A stretch of 64,000 nucleotides of DNA from W11650 sp963545585. GTDB lineage: Bacteria > Bacillota > Clostridia > Lachnospirales > Vallitaleaceae. The stretch covers positions 3,629 through 67,628 of the forward strand of contig CAUUKX010000002.1 of the NCBI GenBank assembly GCA_963545585.1. The letters run 5' to 3'. The notes under the pieces are model-generated. The model was given only the letters and a program-made list of their open reading frames with translations, searched no databases and was not told the origin of the DNA. Shown here piece by piece: positions 16,162-25,466 of the stretch. Within the stretch, counting starts at the first letter, position 1; every line of letters begins with the position of its first letter. Both the position numbers and the translations under genes were made by a program.

Positions 16162-17475
16162 ATGATTGAGTTTGAAAAATATGAAAAAATGCTTCATAAA
16201 AGCTATGTTGAGCATTTAGGCCGGGTTAATAAGGTTATTGGCCTGACGATTGAGTCCATAGGACCGAATGTGAATGTCGGCGATGCCTGCCTGATTACTT
16301 CGCAGGATTTAAGCCGGACAGTGCTGGCCGAGGTGGTTGGCTTTCGGGAGAACAGCATTTTGCTGATGCCGCTGGACGATATGGAAGGGATTGGACCGGG
16401 CAGTCATGTGAAATCAATCGGTCATCCGCTTCAGGTATCGGTTACCGATGGTCTTTTGGGGCGAGTGCTGGATGGACTGGGCAAGCCGATTGACAACAAA
16501 GCGCCTTTTTATACCAACGAACTTTATAATATTGAAAATAGCGCACCGGATCCATTGCAGCGGGCACGAATTAAAGATTATTTGCCGATGGGGATTAAAG
16601 CTTTAGACGGACTTTTAACCATCGGTAGGGGGCAGCGGGTTGGCATCTTTGCCGGCAGCGGCGTGGGCAAAAGTACTTTGCTGGGCATGATTGCCCGCAA
16701 CGCCTTGGCGGATGTCAATGTGATTGCGCTGATTGGCGAGCGAGGCCGGGAAGTCCGTGAGTTTGTGGAAAAGGATTTGGGAGAAGAAGGGCTGAGGAAA
16801 AGCGTAGTGGTGGTAGCTACTTCCGACCGGCCGGCGATGGAGCGGCAAAAAGCGGCAAAGACAGCGACAGCTATTGCCGAGTACTTTAGAGATAAAGGCA
16901 AAAATGTAATGCTGATGATGGACAGTTTGACCCGGTTTTCTATGGCACAAAGAGAAATTGGGCTGGCGATTGGAGAACCGCCGGTTAGCCGGGGTTATAC
17001 ACCGTCCGTTTTGGCGGCGATGCCGCTGCTCTTAGAAAGAGCGGGGAATTCCGATAAAGGATCGATTACGGCGCTTTATACTGTGCTGGTAGATGGCGAT
17101 GATATGAATGAGCCGATTACTGACGCAGCCAGAGGTATTTTAGATGGTCATATTGTGCTGAACCGGAAAATTGCCAATAAGAATCATTATCCGGCGATTG
17201 ATGTCTTACAGTCCGTTTCGCGGGTTATGCCGGAAGTGGCCGATACTGAGCATAAAAAAGCAGCTTCGGAAATGCGGGCGCTGCTGGCTACTTACCAGGG
17301 AGCGGAAGACTTAATCAACATCGGAGCTTATGTCGAAGGCTCTAATGAGAGGATTGATAAGGCAATTCGCAAGATTGACGCCATCAATCAGTATTTACAG
17401 CAGGAGGTCGGAGATTATTATTCCTTTGATGAAGAAATTCAAATGCTCAAGGACATTGTTTACGATGAAGAATAA
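16162..17475 (+). CDS. fliI: Flagellum-specific ATPase FliI
   Basis: Hexameric F1-beta-like ATPase energising export of flagellar subunits. The 437 residues (438 typical) carry the N-terminal barrel, Walker A GSGVGKST, the ERGREVREFVEKDLG segment, Walker B NVMLMMDSLTRF, and the family signature PPVSRGYTPSVLA. Starts at ATG after GGCAGGAGC. It follows fliH after a 209-bp gap and precedes fliJ. Confidence 0.98.
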   Translation: MIEFEKYEKMLHKSYVEHLGRVNKVIGLTIESIGPNVNVGDACLITSQDLSRTVLAEVVGFRENSILLMPLDDMEGIGPGSHVKSIGHPLQVSVTDGLLGRVLDGLGKPIDNKAPFYTNELYNIENSAPDPLQRARIKDYLPMGIKALDGLLTIGRGQRVGIFAGSGVGKSTLLGMIARNALADVNVIALIGERGREVREFVEKDLGEEGLRKSVVVVATSDRPAMERQKAAKTATAIAEYFRDKGKNVMLMMDSLTRFSMAQREIGLAIGEPPVSRGYTPSVLAAMPLLLERAGNSDKGSITALYTVLVDGDDMNEPITDAARGILDGHIVLNRKIANKNHYPAIDVLQSVSRVMPEVADTEHKKAASEMRALLATYQGAEDLINIGAYVEGSNERIDKAIRKIDAINQYLQQEVGDYYSFDEEIQMLKDIVYDEE

Positions 17476-17520
17476 GGATTAGGAGCGGGCGGTTTTCCGG
17501 CCGGCGGAAGGAGTTTTATT

Positions 17521-17961
17521 TTGGCAAAGTTTCAATTTCCGCTGCAAAGTTTATTGCATATTAAAGAAAAGCTGGAGACGCAATATCAAATGGAATATGG
17601 TATGGCAGTCCAGCAAAGAGACCGACAGCAGCAGGAGCTGAACCAAATCGGCGGCCTGATTCGGGAAGAAAATCAAGTTTTTTTTGAGAAACAATTGGTT
17701 GCTTTTCGGGTTCGGGATTTGACAGTAGTGCAAAATAAAATTGCTTATTTAAAAGCAAAAGAAAAAGAAGCGACCGCCAAACTCTATGAATTAGAGGATC
17801 AGGTGGCACGCAAAAGAGACCGGCTGGCTAAGGCGATGCAGGAGAGGAAAACATATGAAATCCTGCGGGAAAAAGCGCTGGAAGCTTATTATGAAGAAGA
17901 AAAGCAGGAAGCGCTGAAGTTGATAGATGAACAGGTAAGCTTTAAATATAGCAGGGAATAA
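17521..17961 (+). CDS. fliJ: Flagellar export chaperone FliJ
   Basis: A 146-residue, almost wholly coiled-coil protein (MAKFQFPLQSLLHIKEKLET at the start) that sits in the FliI hexamer like a rotor stalk and escorts export chaperones. The start is TTG at 17521 with GGAAGGAG 7 nt upstream. The FPLQSLL-x-x-KE N-terminus is characteristic of FliJ. Position after fliI supports the call. Confidence 0.93.
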   Translation: MAKFQFPLQSLLHIKEKLETQYQMEYGMAVQQRDRQQQELNQIGGLIREENQVFFEKQLVAFRVRDLTVVQNKIAYLKAKEKEATAKLYELEDQVARKRDRLAKAMQERKTYEILREKALEAYYEEEKQEALKLIDEQVSFKYSRE

Positions 17962-17973
17962 AGAGGTCAAACC

Positions 17974-18768
17974 ATGGCAAAAGAAAAAGAAAAGGCAACG
18001 GATTTACAAACCGCAGAAGATCAGAAAGAAAAAGGGGCAAAGGGATCGCTGCTTAAAATTATTTTAATTGCGGTGTTATCACTCCTGTTTTTATTGCTGG
18101 TATTTTTGCTGCTGCTTCGGCTGAATGTGTTTGGACTTGGTACGACAATAGGGCAGCCGTTGAAGAACTGGCCGCTGGCACATCTCTATTTGCCGCCGGA
18201 GGTATTTGAAACCGAAATCGATCCGGAGACTGGTGAACCGATTGTGGTGGAGCCAGAGGAAACGGTGGAGGAACTAAGAGAAGTTATAAAATTAAATGAA
18301 TCCGAACTGAAGAAAAAAACAGAAGAAGTCGATATGTTATTGAAGCAAGTGCAAAGCTTGAAAGCGGAAAATGAAAGGCTGGCGGTATTTGAGAAAAATC
18401 AGCTGGCATATGAACAGGACAAGCGGGAGTTTGATGACCTGATTGTTCACTCCGGCGATCAAGCGGCGTTTGCCGACTGGTATCAGAAAATGAATCCGGA
18501 CAATGCGGCGCGGCTTTATCAGCAGACAATGATGGATCTGGCGGTTAAGGAAGAACTGGATAAACTGACCAAAGTTTATTCAGAGATGAAGCCCAAGCCT
18601 GCGGCTAAGGTACTGGAGAACATGAGTACGACCAGGTTGGAAATGGTAGCCATGATTATAAAGAACTTGGATACCGCTCAGGCGGGAAAGATTATGAATG
18701 AGCTTGAGCCTAAGGTAGCCGCCAGAATTACGGCTTATCTGTATCCAGAAGAACAGGAAAGGAGGTAA
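17974..18768 (+). CDS. MotE/YlxF-like membrane protein with MgtE-type N domain
   Basis: This 264-residue protein has one membrane helix (ILIAVLSLLFLLLVFLLLL, about residues 28-50), a long coiled coil (about 105-150) and a C-terminal MgtE-N-like armadillo repeat (MKPKPAAKVLENMSTTRLEM, then DTAQAGKIMNELEPKVAARI). It matches the YlxF/MotE group encoded between fliJ and fliK in Firmicutes. MotE in other bacteria acts as a chaperone of the stator protein MotC; the role in Firmicutes is unproven. It is tightly spaced with its neighbours. Confidence 0.85.
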   Translation: MAKEKEKATDLQTAEDQKEKGAKGSLLKIILIAVLSLLFLLLVFLLLLRLNVFGLGTTIGQPLKNWPLAHLYLPPEVFETEIDPETGEPIVVEPEETVEELREVIKLNESELKKKTEEVDMLLKQVQSLKAENERLAVFEKNQLAYEQDKREFDDLIVHSGDQAAFADWYQKMNPDNAARLYQQTMMDLAVKEELDKLTKVYSEMKPKPAAKVLENMSTTRLEMVAMIIKNLDTAQAGKIMNELEPKVAARITAYLYPEEQERR

Positions 18769-18770
18769 CG

Positions 18771-20102
18771 ATGGCAACACCGACAATTAATGCGGCGCGC
18801 AGTTCTGCGGCCGGCGGTTTATTGGCGGCTGCATATCCGGCGGCTAAGTCTTCCGGTTATGAAGGAGCAAATGCCTTTCAGGGCTTTTTGCAGAAGTCAG
18901 TTCAAGCTGAAAAACCAGCAGCCGTAAAAAACGGTAAGAGTCAGCAGGTGGAAGCCTCTAATAAAGAGGAAAATGTGCAGGCTCAACCGAAAAAAACGGA
19001 AAAGCCGGAAATGACAGCGGAAGGAAAAACCGACGAGAAACCCGCAGCTGGTAAAGAAGCGGACAAGGAAGTGAAAATGCCGACCGATAAGGCGGAGACC
19101 GCAGTTCAAAAGCTGAAAGAGTTTGCTAAAGAAGTGCAGGAAACTTTAGGCTTGTCGGAGGAAGATCTGCAGCACTGGCTGAATACCTTGGGGCTGGGGA
19201 TTATGGACTTGCTTAATCCCGCAGTTTTGCAGAACTTTTTTATGCAGGTGAAGGGGATTGATGTCAGTCAGCTGCTGACGGAGCCGGAAGCGGCGGCCGG
19301 ACTGAAGGAACTGCTGGCGGAGGCAGGTAAGCTGCAGCCGGAACTGGCAAAATTAACCGGAAACGAAACCCAGAAGGAAGAGTTTGCTCAGTTTTTGCAG
19401 AAAGTTTTACCAGTTAGGGAACAAGAACAAGTTAAACCGGTAGAGGAAACGAAGGTTGAAAGCAAGCAAGCACTTCAACCGGAAGAAAATGTCGGCTCAA
19501 AGCAAGCAAGTGAAGTGACGAAAGAGGAAAATAAAAACTTTCTGAAAGAAGAAAATGCCGAGTTGAGACAGGCGCTGCCGGAGGCCTTTTCAAAAGTAGT
19601 TATGACTGAAGAACGGGTGATTGTTACAGCCGAGGGCTTAGAACGGGTAACGACAACGGTGTCGGCCAAGGATGTTTTTCAGCAGGTAGTGACTAAATTT
19701 ACAGCTGAGAATGTAGGTGATGCGGCTAAGCTGACGGTTCAGTTAAATCCTGAACATTTAGGGAAGGTGGCATTTCAGGTGGTTAGCCGTCAAGGGCAGT
19801 TGACTGGTCAGTTCGTAGCCGAATCCGAGGCGGTTAAAACGGCGCTGGAAGCGCAGGTCAGCCAGTTAAAGCTTCATTTGGCGGAGCAGGGCATTCGGGT
19901 AGCGGATGTTAAGGTTGTCGTTGGTGATACAGTGAATTATTTTGCCGGTGATAAGCCGAAAGAGCAAAATCAGGAAGCGGCTAAGAAAAAGTCGCGAAGA
20001 TTTTCAGGCGACATTGCTGCGGCAGAACCGACAGAATCAGAAGAAGCCCCGACAGCGAAAGAAATTGGCCCTGTTACTGGAATGGTTGATTTTACGGCAT
20101 AG
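18771..20102 (+). CDS. fliK: Flagellar hook-length control protein FliK
   Basis: Molecular ruler that switches export from hook to filament subunits. The 443 residues have a long low-complexity K/E/Q/A-rich ruler (about 45-110 and 215-275) and a conserved C-terminal domain with LTVQLNPEHLGKVAFQVVS and FVAESEAVKTALEAQ, the substrate-switching part that acts on FlhB. GGAGG lies directly upstream of ATG. Ruler composition explains the repetitive codons. Confidence 0.93.
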   Translation: MATPTINAARSSAAGGLLAAAYPAAKSSGYEGANAFQGFLQKSVQAEKPAAVKNGKSQQVEASNKEENVQAQPKKTEKPEMTAEGKTDEKPAAGKEADKEVKMPTDKAETAVQKLKEFAKEVQETLGLSEEDLQHWLNTLGLGIMDLLNPAVLQNFFMQVKGIDVSQLLTEPEAAAGLKELLAEAGKLQPELAKLTGNETQKEEFAQFLQKVLPVREQEQVKPVEETKVESKQALQPEENVGSKQASEVTKEENKNFLKEENAELRQALPEAFSKVVMTEERVIVTAEGLERVTTTVSAKDVFQQVVTKFTAENVGDAAKLTVQLNPEHLGKVAFQVVSRQGQLTGQFVAESEAVKTALEAQVSQLKLHLAEQGIRVADVKVVVGDTVNYFAGDKPKEQNQEAAKKKSRRFSGDIAAAEPTESEEAPTAKEIGPVTGMVDFTA

Positions 20103-20111
20103 GAGGGAAAG

Positions 20112-20903
20112 ATGGCAAATCATAGCGAAACAGAAGCACTTAAAAAAAGCATAATGAATCAGTACGGAACTAATACATTGCCTAAGAAACGAACTGGCGG
20201 GAGTGACTTGAGTAAAGATGCGTTTTTGCGACTCTTAACAACGCAGCTTCGTTATCAGAATCCGTTGGAACCGACCAATGATAAAGAGTTTTTAGCGCAA
20301 ATGGCTCAGTTCACGGCGTTAGAGCAAATGAACAACTTAAATTCTGCTTTCCAGATGAATCAGGCCAGTGCCATGATTAATAAAAATGTGGAAGCACAGA
20401 TTAAGAATCAGGAAACCGGTGAGGTTACCAAGGTCGAAGGCAAGGTCATTGCCGTTAATGTCAAGGAAAACAAACCATATCTGGTTGTTCAGACCGTAAA
20501 CGGTACTCAGAAAGAAGTAGAACTGGGAAGCGTTAAGACTATTGGCGACGGCACAACACTGGATGCAGAAATTTTGTCCAAGCAGTTGGAAAGACTGCAG
20601 ATTATGCAGATGAATATGCTGCTGAATAAGCAGGTAACGGCCGAAATTACCAAGAAAGAAGGCAAGGAAACCAAGACCACGAAGATTGAAGGTAAGGTTG
20701 TTGGCTTTAACTTTGAACGCGGCAAGCAAAATGCGATTGTTCGGACAAAGGACGGCAAAGAGCAGGAAGTTGAAATTACGAAGATTAAGTTAGTGAATGA
20801 CGGCACGACCAAAGATGCGGAATTTTTAGCCGGCAAAATCGCGGACTTGACGAAAAAAGTAGCCGAATTAGAGAAGTTGGTTCAAACGTTGAAAAGACCG
20901 TAA
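20112..20903 (+). CDS. flgD: Flagellar hook capping/assembly protein FlgD
   Basis: Scaffold cap that allows hook polymerisation. The N-terminal FlgD motif is clear: FLRLLTTQLRYQNPLEPTND followed by KEFLAQMAQFTALEQM. The 263 residues are longer than the shortest Firmicute forms because the middle and C-terminal parts contain two related beta-rich units (TKVEGKVIAVNV...IGDGTT and TKIEGKVVGFNF...VNDGTT), an internal duplication. The end is a short coiled coil (DLTKKVAELEKLVQTLK). Starts 9 bp after fliK with GGAGGG. Confidence 0.94.
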   Translation: MANHSETEALKKSIMNQYGTNTLPKKRTGGSDLSKDAFLRLLTTQLRYQNPLEPTNDKEFLAQMAQFTALEQMNNLNSAFQMNQASAMINKNVEAQIKNQETGEVTKVEGKVIAVNVKENKPYLVVQTVNGTQKEVELGSVKTIGDGTTLDAEILSKQLERLQIMQMNMLLNKQVTAEITKKEGKETKTTKIEGKVVGFNFERGKQNAIVRTKDGKEQEVEITKIKLVNDGTTKDAEFLAGKIADLTKKVAELEKLVQTLKRP

Positions 20904-20963
20904 GAATGGAGAAAGCTCCATCCGAGCAGCGGTCAGGGAAGCGCTTCGGCGGTGGAGGGCAGG

Positions 20964-21344
20964 ATGAATATCAATCAATTTAAAAGCATTACGCAAGTTC
21001 AAAATGAAGTTAGACGGCAAGGGTCTAAGATAGAAAAAAAGACAGAAGGAAGCAGTTTTCAGCAGGCACTGCAGAATAAGCTGGCTTCTCCAGAACTGAC
21101 TTTTTCTAAGCACGCTTTGGAACAGATTCAACATCGGGAAATCAGGCTCGATGAAGCGGGAATTAAGAAGCTGAATGAGGGCGTGCACAATGCCCGGGAA
21201 AAAGGGATTCGTGAATCTCTGATGCTGATGGATAATGTAGCGTATGTGGTCAGCATTAAAAATGCGACAGTGATTACCGCATTAGAAGCGGCGGAAACTA
21301 AGAATCATGTTTTTACTAATATTGACGGGGCTGTGGTTTTGTAG
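20964..21344 (+). CDS. Flagellar operon protein of the flg_new (TIGR02530) family
   Basis: A 126-residue conserved protein encoded between flgD and flgE in many Firmicutes. Start ATG at 20964 follows GGAGGGCAGG. The conserved core is FSKHALEQIQHREIRLDEAG ... MLMDNVAYVVSIKNATVITA. Its biochemical role is not established; co-occurrence with hook genes suggests a hook-assembly accessory factor. Confidence 0.88.
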   Translation: MNINQFKSITQVQNEVRRQGSKIEKKTEGSSFQQALQNKLASPELTFSKHALEQIQHREIRLDEAGIKKLNEGVHNAREKGIRESLMLMDNVAYVVSIKNATVITALEAAETKNHVFTNIDGAVVL

Positions 21345-21425
21345 CCGGACCTTGGTAAGGGGGCAAAACTTTTCGGACAGAATGAAGAAAGTTCCACAGC
21401 CAGAAATTAAAGGAGGTTACGCATT

Positions 21426-22736
21426 ATGATGCGTTCAATGTATTCCGGTGTATCCGGACTCAGAGTCCATCAGACCAAGATGGATGTTATTGGTAATAAT
21501 ATTTCTAACGTAAATACGACTGGCTTTAAAGGCAGCCGGACGTTGTTCAGCGAGGCGTTCAACCAGAACCTGCAGGGTGCTTCTGGCCCGACGCCGAATC
21601 TGGGTGGCCGCAACCCAATGCAGATTGGTTTAGGCGCTAATGTCAATACGATTGACGTCAATATGAACGAAGGTTCATCACAGCGGACGGATATCGTTAC
21701 GGATTTGAAGATTGAAGGACGTGGATTTTTTATCGTCAGAAATGCGGAGGGTACTAAGTTTACCAGAGCTGGTGCGTTCCGAATTGATGCCGCTGGCAAT
21801 TTAGTTAATCCGGCCGGTATGAATGTAATGGGCTGGAAGCCGGATCCAAACAAACCGAATGAGATTCAAAAAGGTGAGGTATCTCCGCTGAAACTTTTAA
21901 GCCCGGAAAATATGTATAGTCTGCCGAAAGCGACAACCAAGGGTACGCTCAGCGGCAACATCAATCAAAATGACTCTCAGGTACAAACTACCGGTTTGGG
22001 GGCGCCGATAACCATGACTGTTTATGATAGCCAGGGATATCCTTATACGGTGCAGTTCCGGGTGAAGAAAACGGCTACTCCGAATCAATACGAAATAACC
22101 TTAGAGTCAGTAAGGGATCAGAAGGGCAATGATGTTAAAGGCACAACAAATCCCAATTTAGCACTTACGCCATCACCGGTAAACTTATCGTTTGATTCTG
22201 CCGGTAAGATTTCAACGAATCCAGCCACGTTTAAAATTTCGGGAGGCGACACGACGTTTGGATCAAAGTTTTCGGAAATAGACGTTGATTTTTCACAGAT
22301 TACGCAGTTTTCGGGCAATACCAATGTCGAAGGTGTGCGCGGCGATAAGGACAAAGTTGGGGCTGGTAATGCAGCTGGTAAGCTGACTAGTTTTCAGATT
22401 GGCGGCGATGGCCGGATTATGGCGAAGTATTCCAATGGCGATACCAAGCTTTTAGGTCAGATTGCAATAGCGGATTTTGATAATCCAGCTGGCTTACAGA
22501 AAGAGGGTGAGAACCTGTTTAGTACGACAATGAACTCGGGTGAGTTCAACGGTATCGGCAAGGATGCAACTTCTCTCGGTTCCAAAATTAACTCCGGTGT
22601 GTTGGAGATGAGTAATGTTGATCTCTCGCTTGAGTTTACGGAAATGATTACAACTCAAAGAGGCTTTCAAGCTAATTCAAGAGTAATTACAACATCAGAT
22701 GAAATCTTGCAGGAATTAGTTAATCTAAAGAGATAA
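21426..22736 (+). CDS. flgE: Flagellar hook protein FlgE
   Basis: Main hook subunit. The 436 residues have the flg N-terminus (MYSGVSGLRVHQTKMDVIGN then NISNVNTTGFK), the central D1/D2 domains (GRGFFIVRNAEGTKFTRAGA) and the C-terminal helix (MITTQRGFQANSRVITTSDE). ATG at 21426 follows GGAGG by 9 nt; the second ATG, one codon later, is also possible. A terminator follows, so it closes the first transcription unit of the locus. Confidence 0.97.
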   Translation: MMRSMYSGVSGLRVHQTKMDVIGNNISNVNTTGFKGSRTLFSEAFNQNLQGASGPTPNLGGRNPMQIGLGANVNTIDVNMNEGSSQRTDIVTDLKIEGRGFFIVRNAEGTKFTRAGAFRIDAAGNLVNPAGMNVMGWKPDPNKPNEIQKGEVSPLKLLSPENMYSLPKATTKGTLSGNINQNDSQVQTTGLGAPITMTVYDSQGYPYTVQFRVKKTATPNQYEITLESVRDQKGNDVKGTTNPNLALTPSPVNLSFDSAGKISTNPATFKISGGDTTFGSKFSEIDVDFSQITQFSGNTNVEGVRGDKDKVGAGNAAGKLTSFQIGGDGRIMAKYSNGDTKLLGQIAIADFDNPAGLQKEGENLFSTTMNSGEFNGIGKDATSLGSKINSGVLEMSNVDLSLEFTEMITTQRGFQANSRVITTSDEILQELVNLKR

Positions 22737-22746
22737 CAGTTTAAGT

Positions 22747-22785
22747 AAAAGGAAAGCCTGAAAGAGAATTTGTTTCTTTGTCAAG
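22747..22785 (+). terminator. Terminator-like hairpin after flgE
   Basis: AAAAGGAAAGC (22747-22757) pairs perfectly with GCTTTCCTTTT (22775-22785), with extra pairing in the loop. The T-run lies within the right arm. It sits 10 bp after the flgE stop and before a new promoter, splitting the fla/che locus. Confidence 0.75.
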
Positions 22786-22819
22786 CTTTCCTTTTATTGA
22801 ATAAATACTTTACAAAGGC

Positions 22820-22848
22820 TTTACTTTTTGTAATAATATTGTTATAAT
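22820..22848 (+). promoter_or_regulatory. Sigma-A-type promoter for flbD-motAB and downstream genes
   Basis: TTTACT (22820-22825), a 17-bp spacer and a perfect TATAAT (22843-22848). The flbD start is about 100 bp downstream. Together with the upstream terminator this predicts an independent transcript start inside the fla/che locus. Confidence 0.75.
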
Positions 22849-22950
22849 AAATTCAAAATTCAGCTTGTTTGTGTTTGTCGGACAAATTGCGGAATGGCCA
22901 GCCGCTTCATGTGTCTGGATGCAGCTGAAAGCAGGAAAAGAGGAGAGCAG

Positions 22951-23133
22951 ATGATATATGTTACCAAGTTAAACAATGTGGAGATTTTGCTCAATGAAGA
23001 CTTGATTGAAGTAGTCGAAGAAACACCGGATACGATTATTACCCTGACGACAAGCAAAAAGCTGATCGTTAAGGAGACAAAAGAAGAACTGTATCAAAAG
23101 GTATATGAATATAAAAATGCAATTTATCATTAA
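22951..23133 (+). CDS. flbD: FlbD family flagellar protein
   Basis: A 60-residue protein (MIYVTKLNNVEILLNEDLIE ... LTTSKKLIVKETKEELYQKV) of the FlbD family found before motAB in Firmicutes and spirochaetes. The ATG at 22951 has AGGAGAG 5 nt upstream. Function is poorly defined; this is not the Caulobacter FlbD response regulator of the same name. Confidence 0.9.
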   Translation: MIYVTKLNNVEILLNEDLIEVVEETPDTIITLTTSKKLIVKETKEELYQKVYEYKNAIYH

Positions 23134-23162
23134 GTAAGAATTGGAATAGATGAGGTGGAATT

Positions 23163-23957
23163 GTGGATTTAGCATCAATTATTGGGTTGATATTGGGAAT
23201 ATTCTTTTTTGTAGCTTCCATTATTATAAATGCAGGCGTAGGTTCTTTGGGAAACTTTTTTGACCCGGCCTCCATTATGATTGTTCTCGGCGGTACTTTG
23301 GCTTCGGTCATGATTACCTTTCCGATGACGAAGTTTATCAACGGTTTAAAGGGAGCGGGACTGGTATTTAAAGATATCAAAAACAATGAAGGAAAAATGA
23401 TCCAAGATATTATTCAACTTTCCAATATCGCCCGGAAAGAGGGACTTTTGGCGTTGGAGGAAGCAGCGAATAATGTGAATGACGCATTTTTAAAGAAAGG
23501 TATCTTATTAATCGTGGACGGTACTGATCCAGAGCTGGTTCGGAATATTTTGGAAACCGAAATTATTTATATTGAAGAACGGCATGGTTCGGTGCAGGCT
23601 TTTTGGGGAAAGGTTGGCGACCTCGGTCCGGCTTGGGGTATGATTGGTACGCTGATTGGCTTGATTAACATGTTAAAAGCCGTCGGCGGTGATTCTTCGG
23701 CAATTGGTCCGGCTATGGCGGTAGCGCTGATTACTACCTTATATGGCTCTTTGCTGGCTAACTTTATTGCGATTCCTTTTTCTTCCAAACTGAAGATTCG
23801 TTCGACTGAAGAAATGATGGTCAAGGAAGTCATGGTCGAAGGCCTGCTTTCGATTCAGGCTGGTGAAAACCCGAGAGTTATTGAAGAAAAGCTGAAAGCA
23901 TTCCTGTCGCCGAAGATGCAGTCTCAGATGACAGAAGCTACGGAGGCGGGTGAATAA
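23163..23957 (+). CDS. motA: Flagellar stator protein MotA
   Basis: Proton- or sodium-conducting stator subunit with four membrane helices. The GTG start at 23163 follows GAGGTGG. The 264 residues include helix 1 (IIGLILGIFFFVASIIINAG), the cytoplasmic loop that contacts FliG, and helices 3-4 (WGMIGTLIGLINMLKA; MAVALITTLYGSLLANFIAI). The WGMIGTL and conserved proline-bearing motifs match MotA. The gene is followed 2 bp later by motB. Confidence 0.97.
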   Translation: MDLASIIGLILGIFFFVASIIINAGVGSLGNFFDPASIMIVLGGTLASVMITFPMTKFINGLKGAGLVFKDIKNNEGKMIQDIIQLSNIARKEGLLALEEAANNVNDAFLKKGILLIVDGTDPELVRNILETEIIYIEERHGSVQAFWGKVGDLGPAWGMIGTLIGLINMLKAVGGDSSAIGPAMAVALITTLYGSLLANFIAIPFSSKLKIRSTEEMMVKEVMVEGLLSIQAGENPRVIEEKLKAFLSPKMQSQMTEATEAGE

Positions 23958-23959
23958 AT

Positions 23960-24877
23960 ATGGCGAAAAAAAAGTCAGGCGGTGATGGCGGGGGCGGTGG
24001 TGCTCCGGCTTGGATGAATACCTACGGTGATATGGTAACCCTGCTTTTGTGCTTTTTTGTTCTGTTGTTTTCTATGTCAAGCATTAATCAGGAAAAGTTT
24101 CAAAAGGTAATGGAGTATTTTACCGGAACGGGTGAATATATGGCTGATTTTATGCCGGGCGGTGAAGCGTTAGTTGGCGGTGAACTGTTAATTAACGGTA
24201 CGGTGCAGCTGGAAAATATTGATGTGGTCGTCAGCGGCGGCAGCCAGTATTTGAACTCTCAGGCGGATTCGGAAGAGGAAGATGCAGAAAATCAGGAAGA
24301 AATGAACGAGCAGGAGAGGGAAGAAAAGCAAAGACTGGAAACAGCTAAAAAGATTGCCACCAAGATTCAGTCAGAAGTCAGTCAGGATGCCATGAACTCA
24401 GAAATTGAAGTTTCTTATACGCCCAACTATGTTAAGCTGACTTTGCGCGGCGAGTATTTGTTTGACAGCGGCCGGGCGGAGCTTAAGCCGGATGCGATTG
24501 AGGCGATTAAAACAATTTCTAAAGTATTGAAGGAATCCAAATATAACAATTATGACATTCAAGTGGAAGGGCATACAGACAATCGGCCGATTAATACCGG
24601 CTTTTACAAAAGTAACCGCTATCTTTCAGCGGCCAGGGCAATTGCCGTTGAAGAAGAATTGGTCAATATTCATGGTTTCGATCCGCAGAAGGTATCCAGC
24701 ACCGGTTATGGTGAGTTTCATCCGATTGATACCAATGCGACACCGGAAGGCCAAGCGCATAATCGCCGGGTAGAAATTAAACTGCTCTTAAAGACAGAAG
24801 AAAAGGTAGTAGAGGAGCAGGATTTGACTTCGGAACCGGAAGAGCAAGCGCAGCATGAGGGTACACCAAACGAATAA
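23960..24877 (+). CDS. motB: Flagellar stator protein MotB
   Basis: Single-pass stator partner of MotA. The 305 residues start with a basic, glycine-rich cytoplasmic tail and a membrane helix containing the ion-channel aspartate Asp24 (NTYGDMVTLLLCFFVLLFSM). An acidic linker (about 95-125) leads to an OmpA-like peptidoglycan-binding domain (YNNYDIQVEGHTDNRPI; SAARAIAV; STGYGEFHPI; HNRRVEIKL). Start ATG follows a GGCGGGTG site overlapping the motA end. Confidence 0.97.
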   Translation: MAKKKSGGDGGGGGAPAWMNTYGDMVTLLLCFFVLLFSMSSINQEKFQKVMEYFTGTGEYMADFMPGGEALVGGELLINGTVQLENIDVVVSGGSQYLNSQADSEEEDAENQEEMNEQEREEKQRLETAKKIATKIQSEVSQDAMNSEIEVSYTPNYVKLTLRGEYLFDSGRAELKPDAIEAIKTISKVLKESKYNNYDIQVEGHTDNRPINTGFYKSNRYLSAARAIAVEEELVNIHGFDPQKVSSTGYGEFHPIDTNATPEGQAHNRRVEIKLLLKTEEKVVEEQDLTSEPEEQAQHEGTPNE

Positions 24878-24929
24878 GAATGCCGGAAGGCGTTAAGTAA
24901 ATGATTTAAGGATCAAGGAGGATTTATTT

Positions 24930-25427
24930 GTGGAAAAATTATTACCCATTATCAATCTGGTTTTAACAGTGGTGGCAATCGTGGTGTGCGTCATAACTCT
25001 GCTGTCAGTCAACGGAATCAAAGGTGAGTTGGCGGACATCGTAATATCATCGCAGAGTGATCGGTCGATATCGGCTAATATTCCTTTGGCGCAGCAGACA
25101 TTATATAATATGGATAAGCAGTTTATTTTTACTTATCCGCCGCAGGAAGGTGAAAAAAAGGCGACCAGTGTTGTTGTCAATATTGGCTTTATCGTGAACA
25201 ATGAAGAAAGGGATGCGGCTGCTGTGCTGGCTCAGTTTGCCGAAAAACAAGGACTTGTCAGAGACCGAATCCAAACGATGATCAAGGAAAGGGCAGATAA
25301 TCCGTTTGCCAGCGTTGAATTACAGCGTGAGTTAAAAGGAGAAATACTGACACTGGTTCGGAAATTATTTGAAACGAATTCGATTATTGATGTGGTATTT
25401 ACCGATGTTTTATCAAGCCAAAAATAA
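24930..25427 (+). CDS. fliL: Flagellar basal body-associated protein FliL
   Basis: A 165-residue single-pass membrane protein that surrounds and supports the stator. The GTG start at 24930 has AAGGAGGA 7 nt before it. The membrane helix is INLVLTVVAIVVCVITLLSV. The extracytoplasmic domain has the FliL pattern ending in VRKLFETNSIIDVVFTDVLS. It sits between motB and fliM, the usual order. Confidence 0.9.
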   Translation: MEKLLPIINLVLTVVAIVVCVITLLSVNGIKGELADIVISSQSDRSISANIPLAQQTLYNMDKQFIFTYPPQEGEKKATSVVVNIGFIVNNEERDAAAVLAQFAEKQGLVRDRIQTMIKERADNPFASVELQRELKGEILTLVRKLFETNSIIDVVFTDVLSSQK

Positions 25428-25466
25428 GGATGAAACATTCATGCTGTGCTGTAAGGAGGTGAGGTC

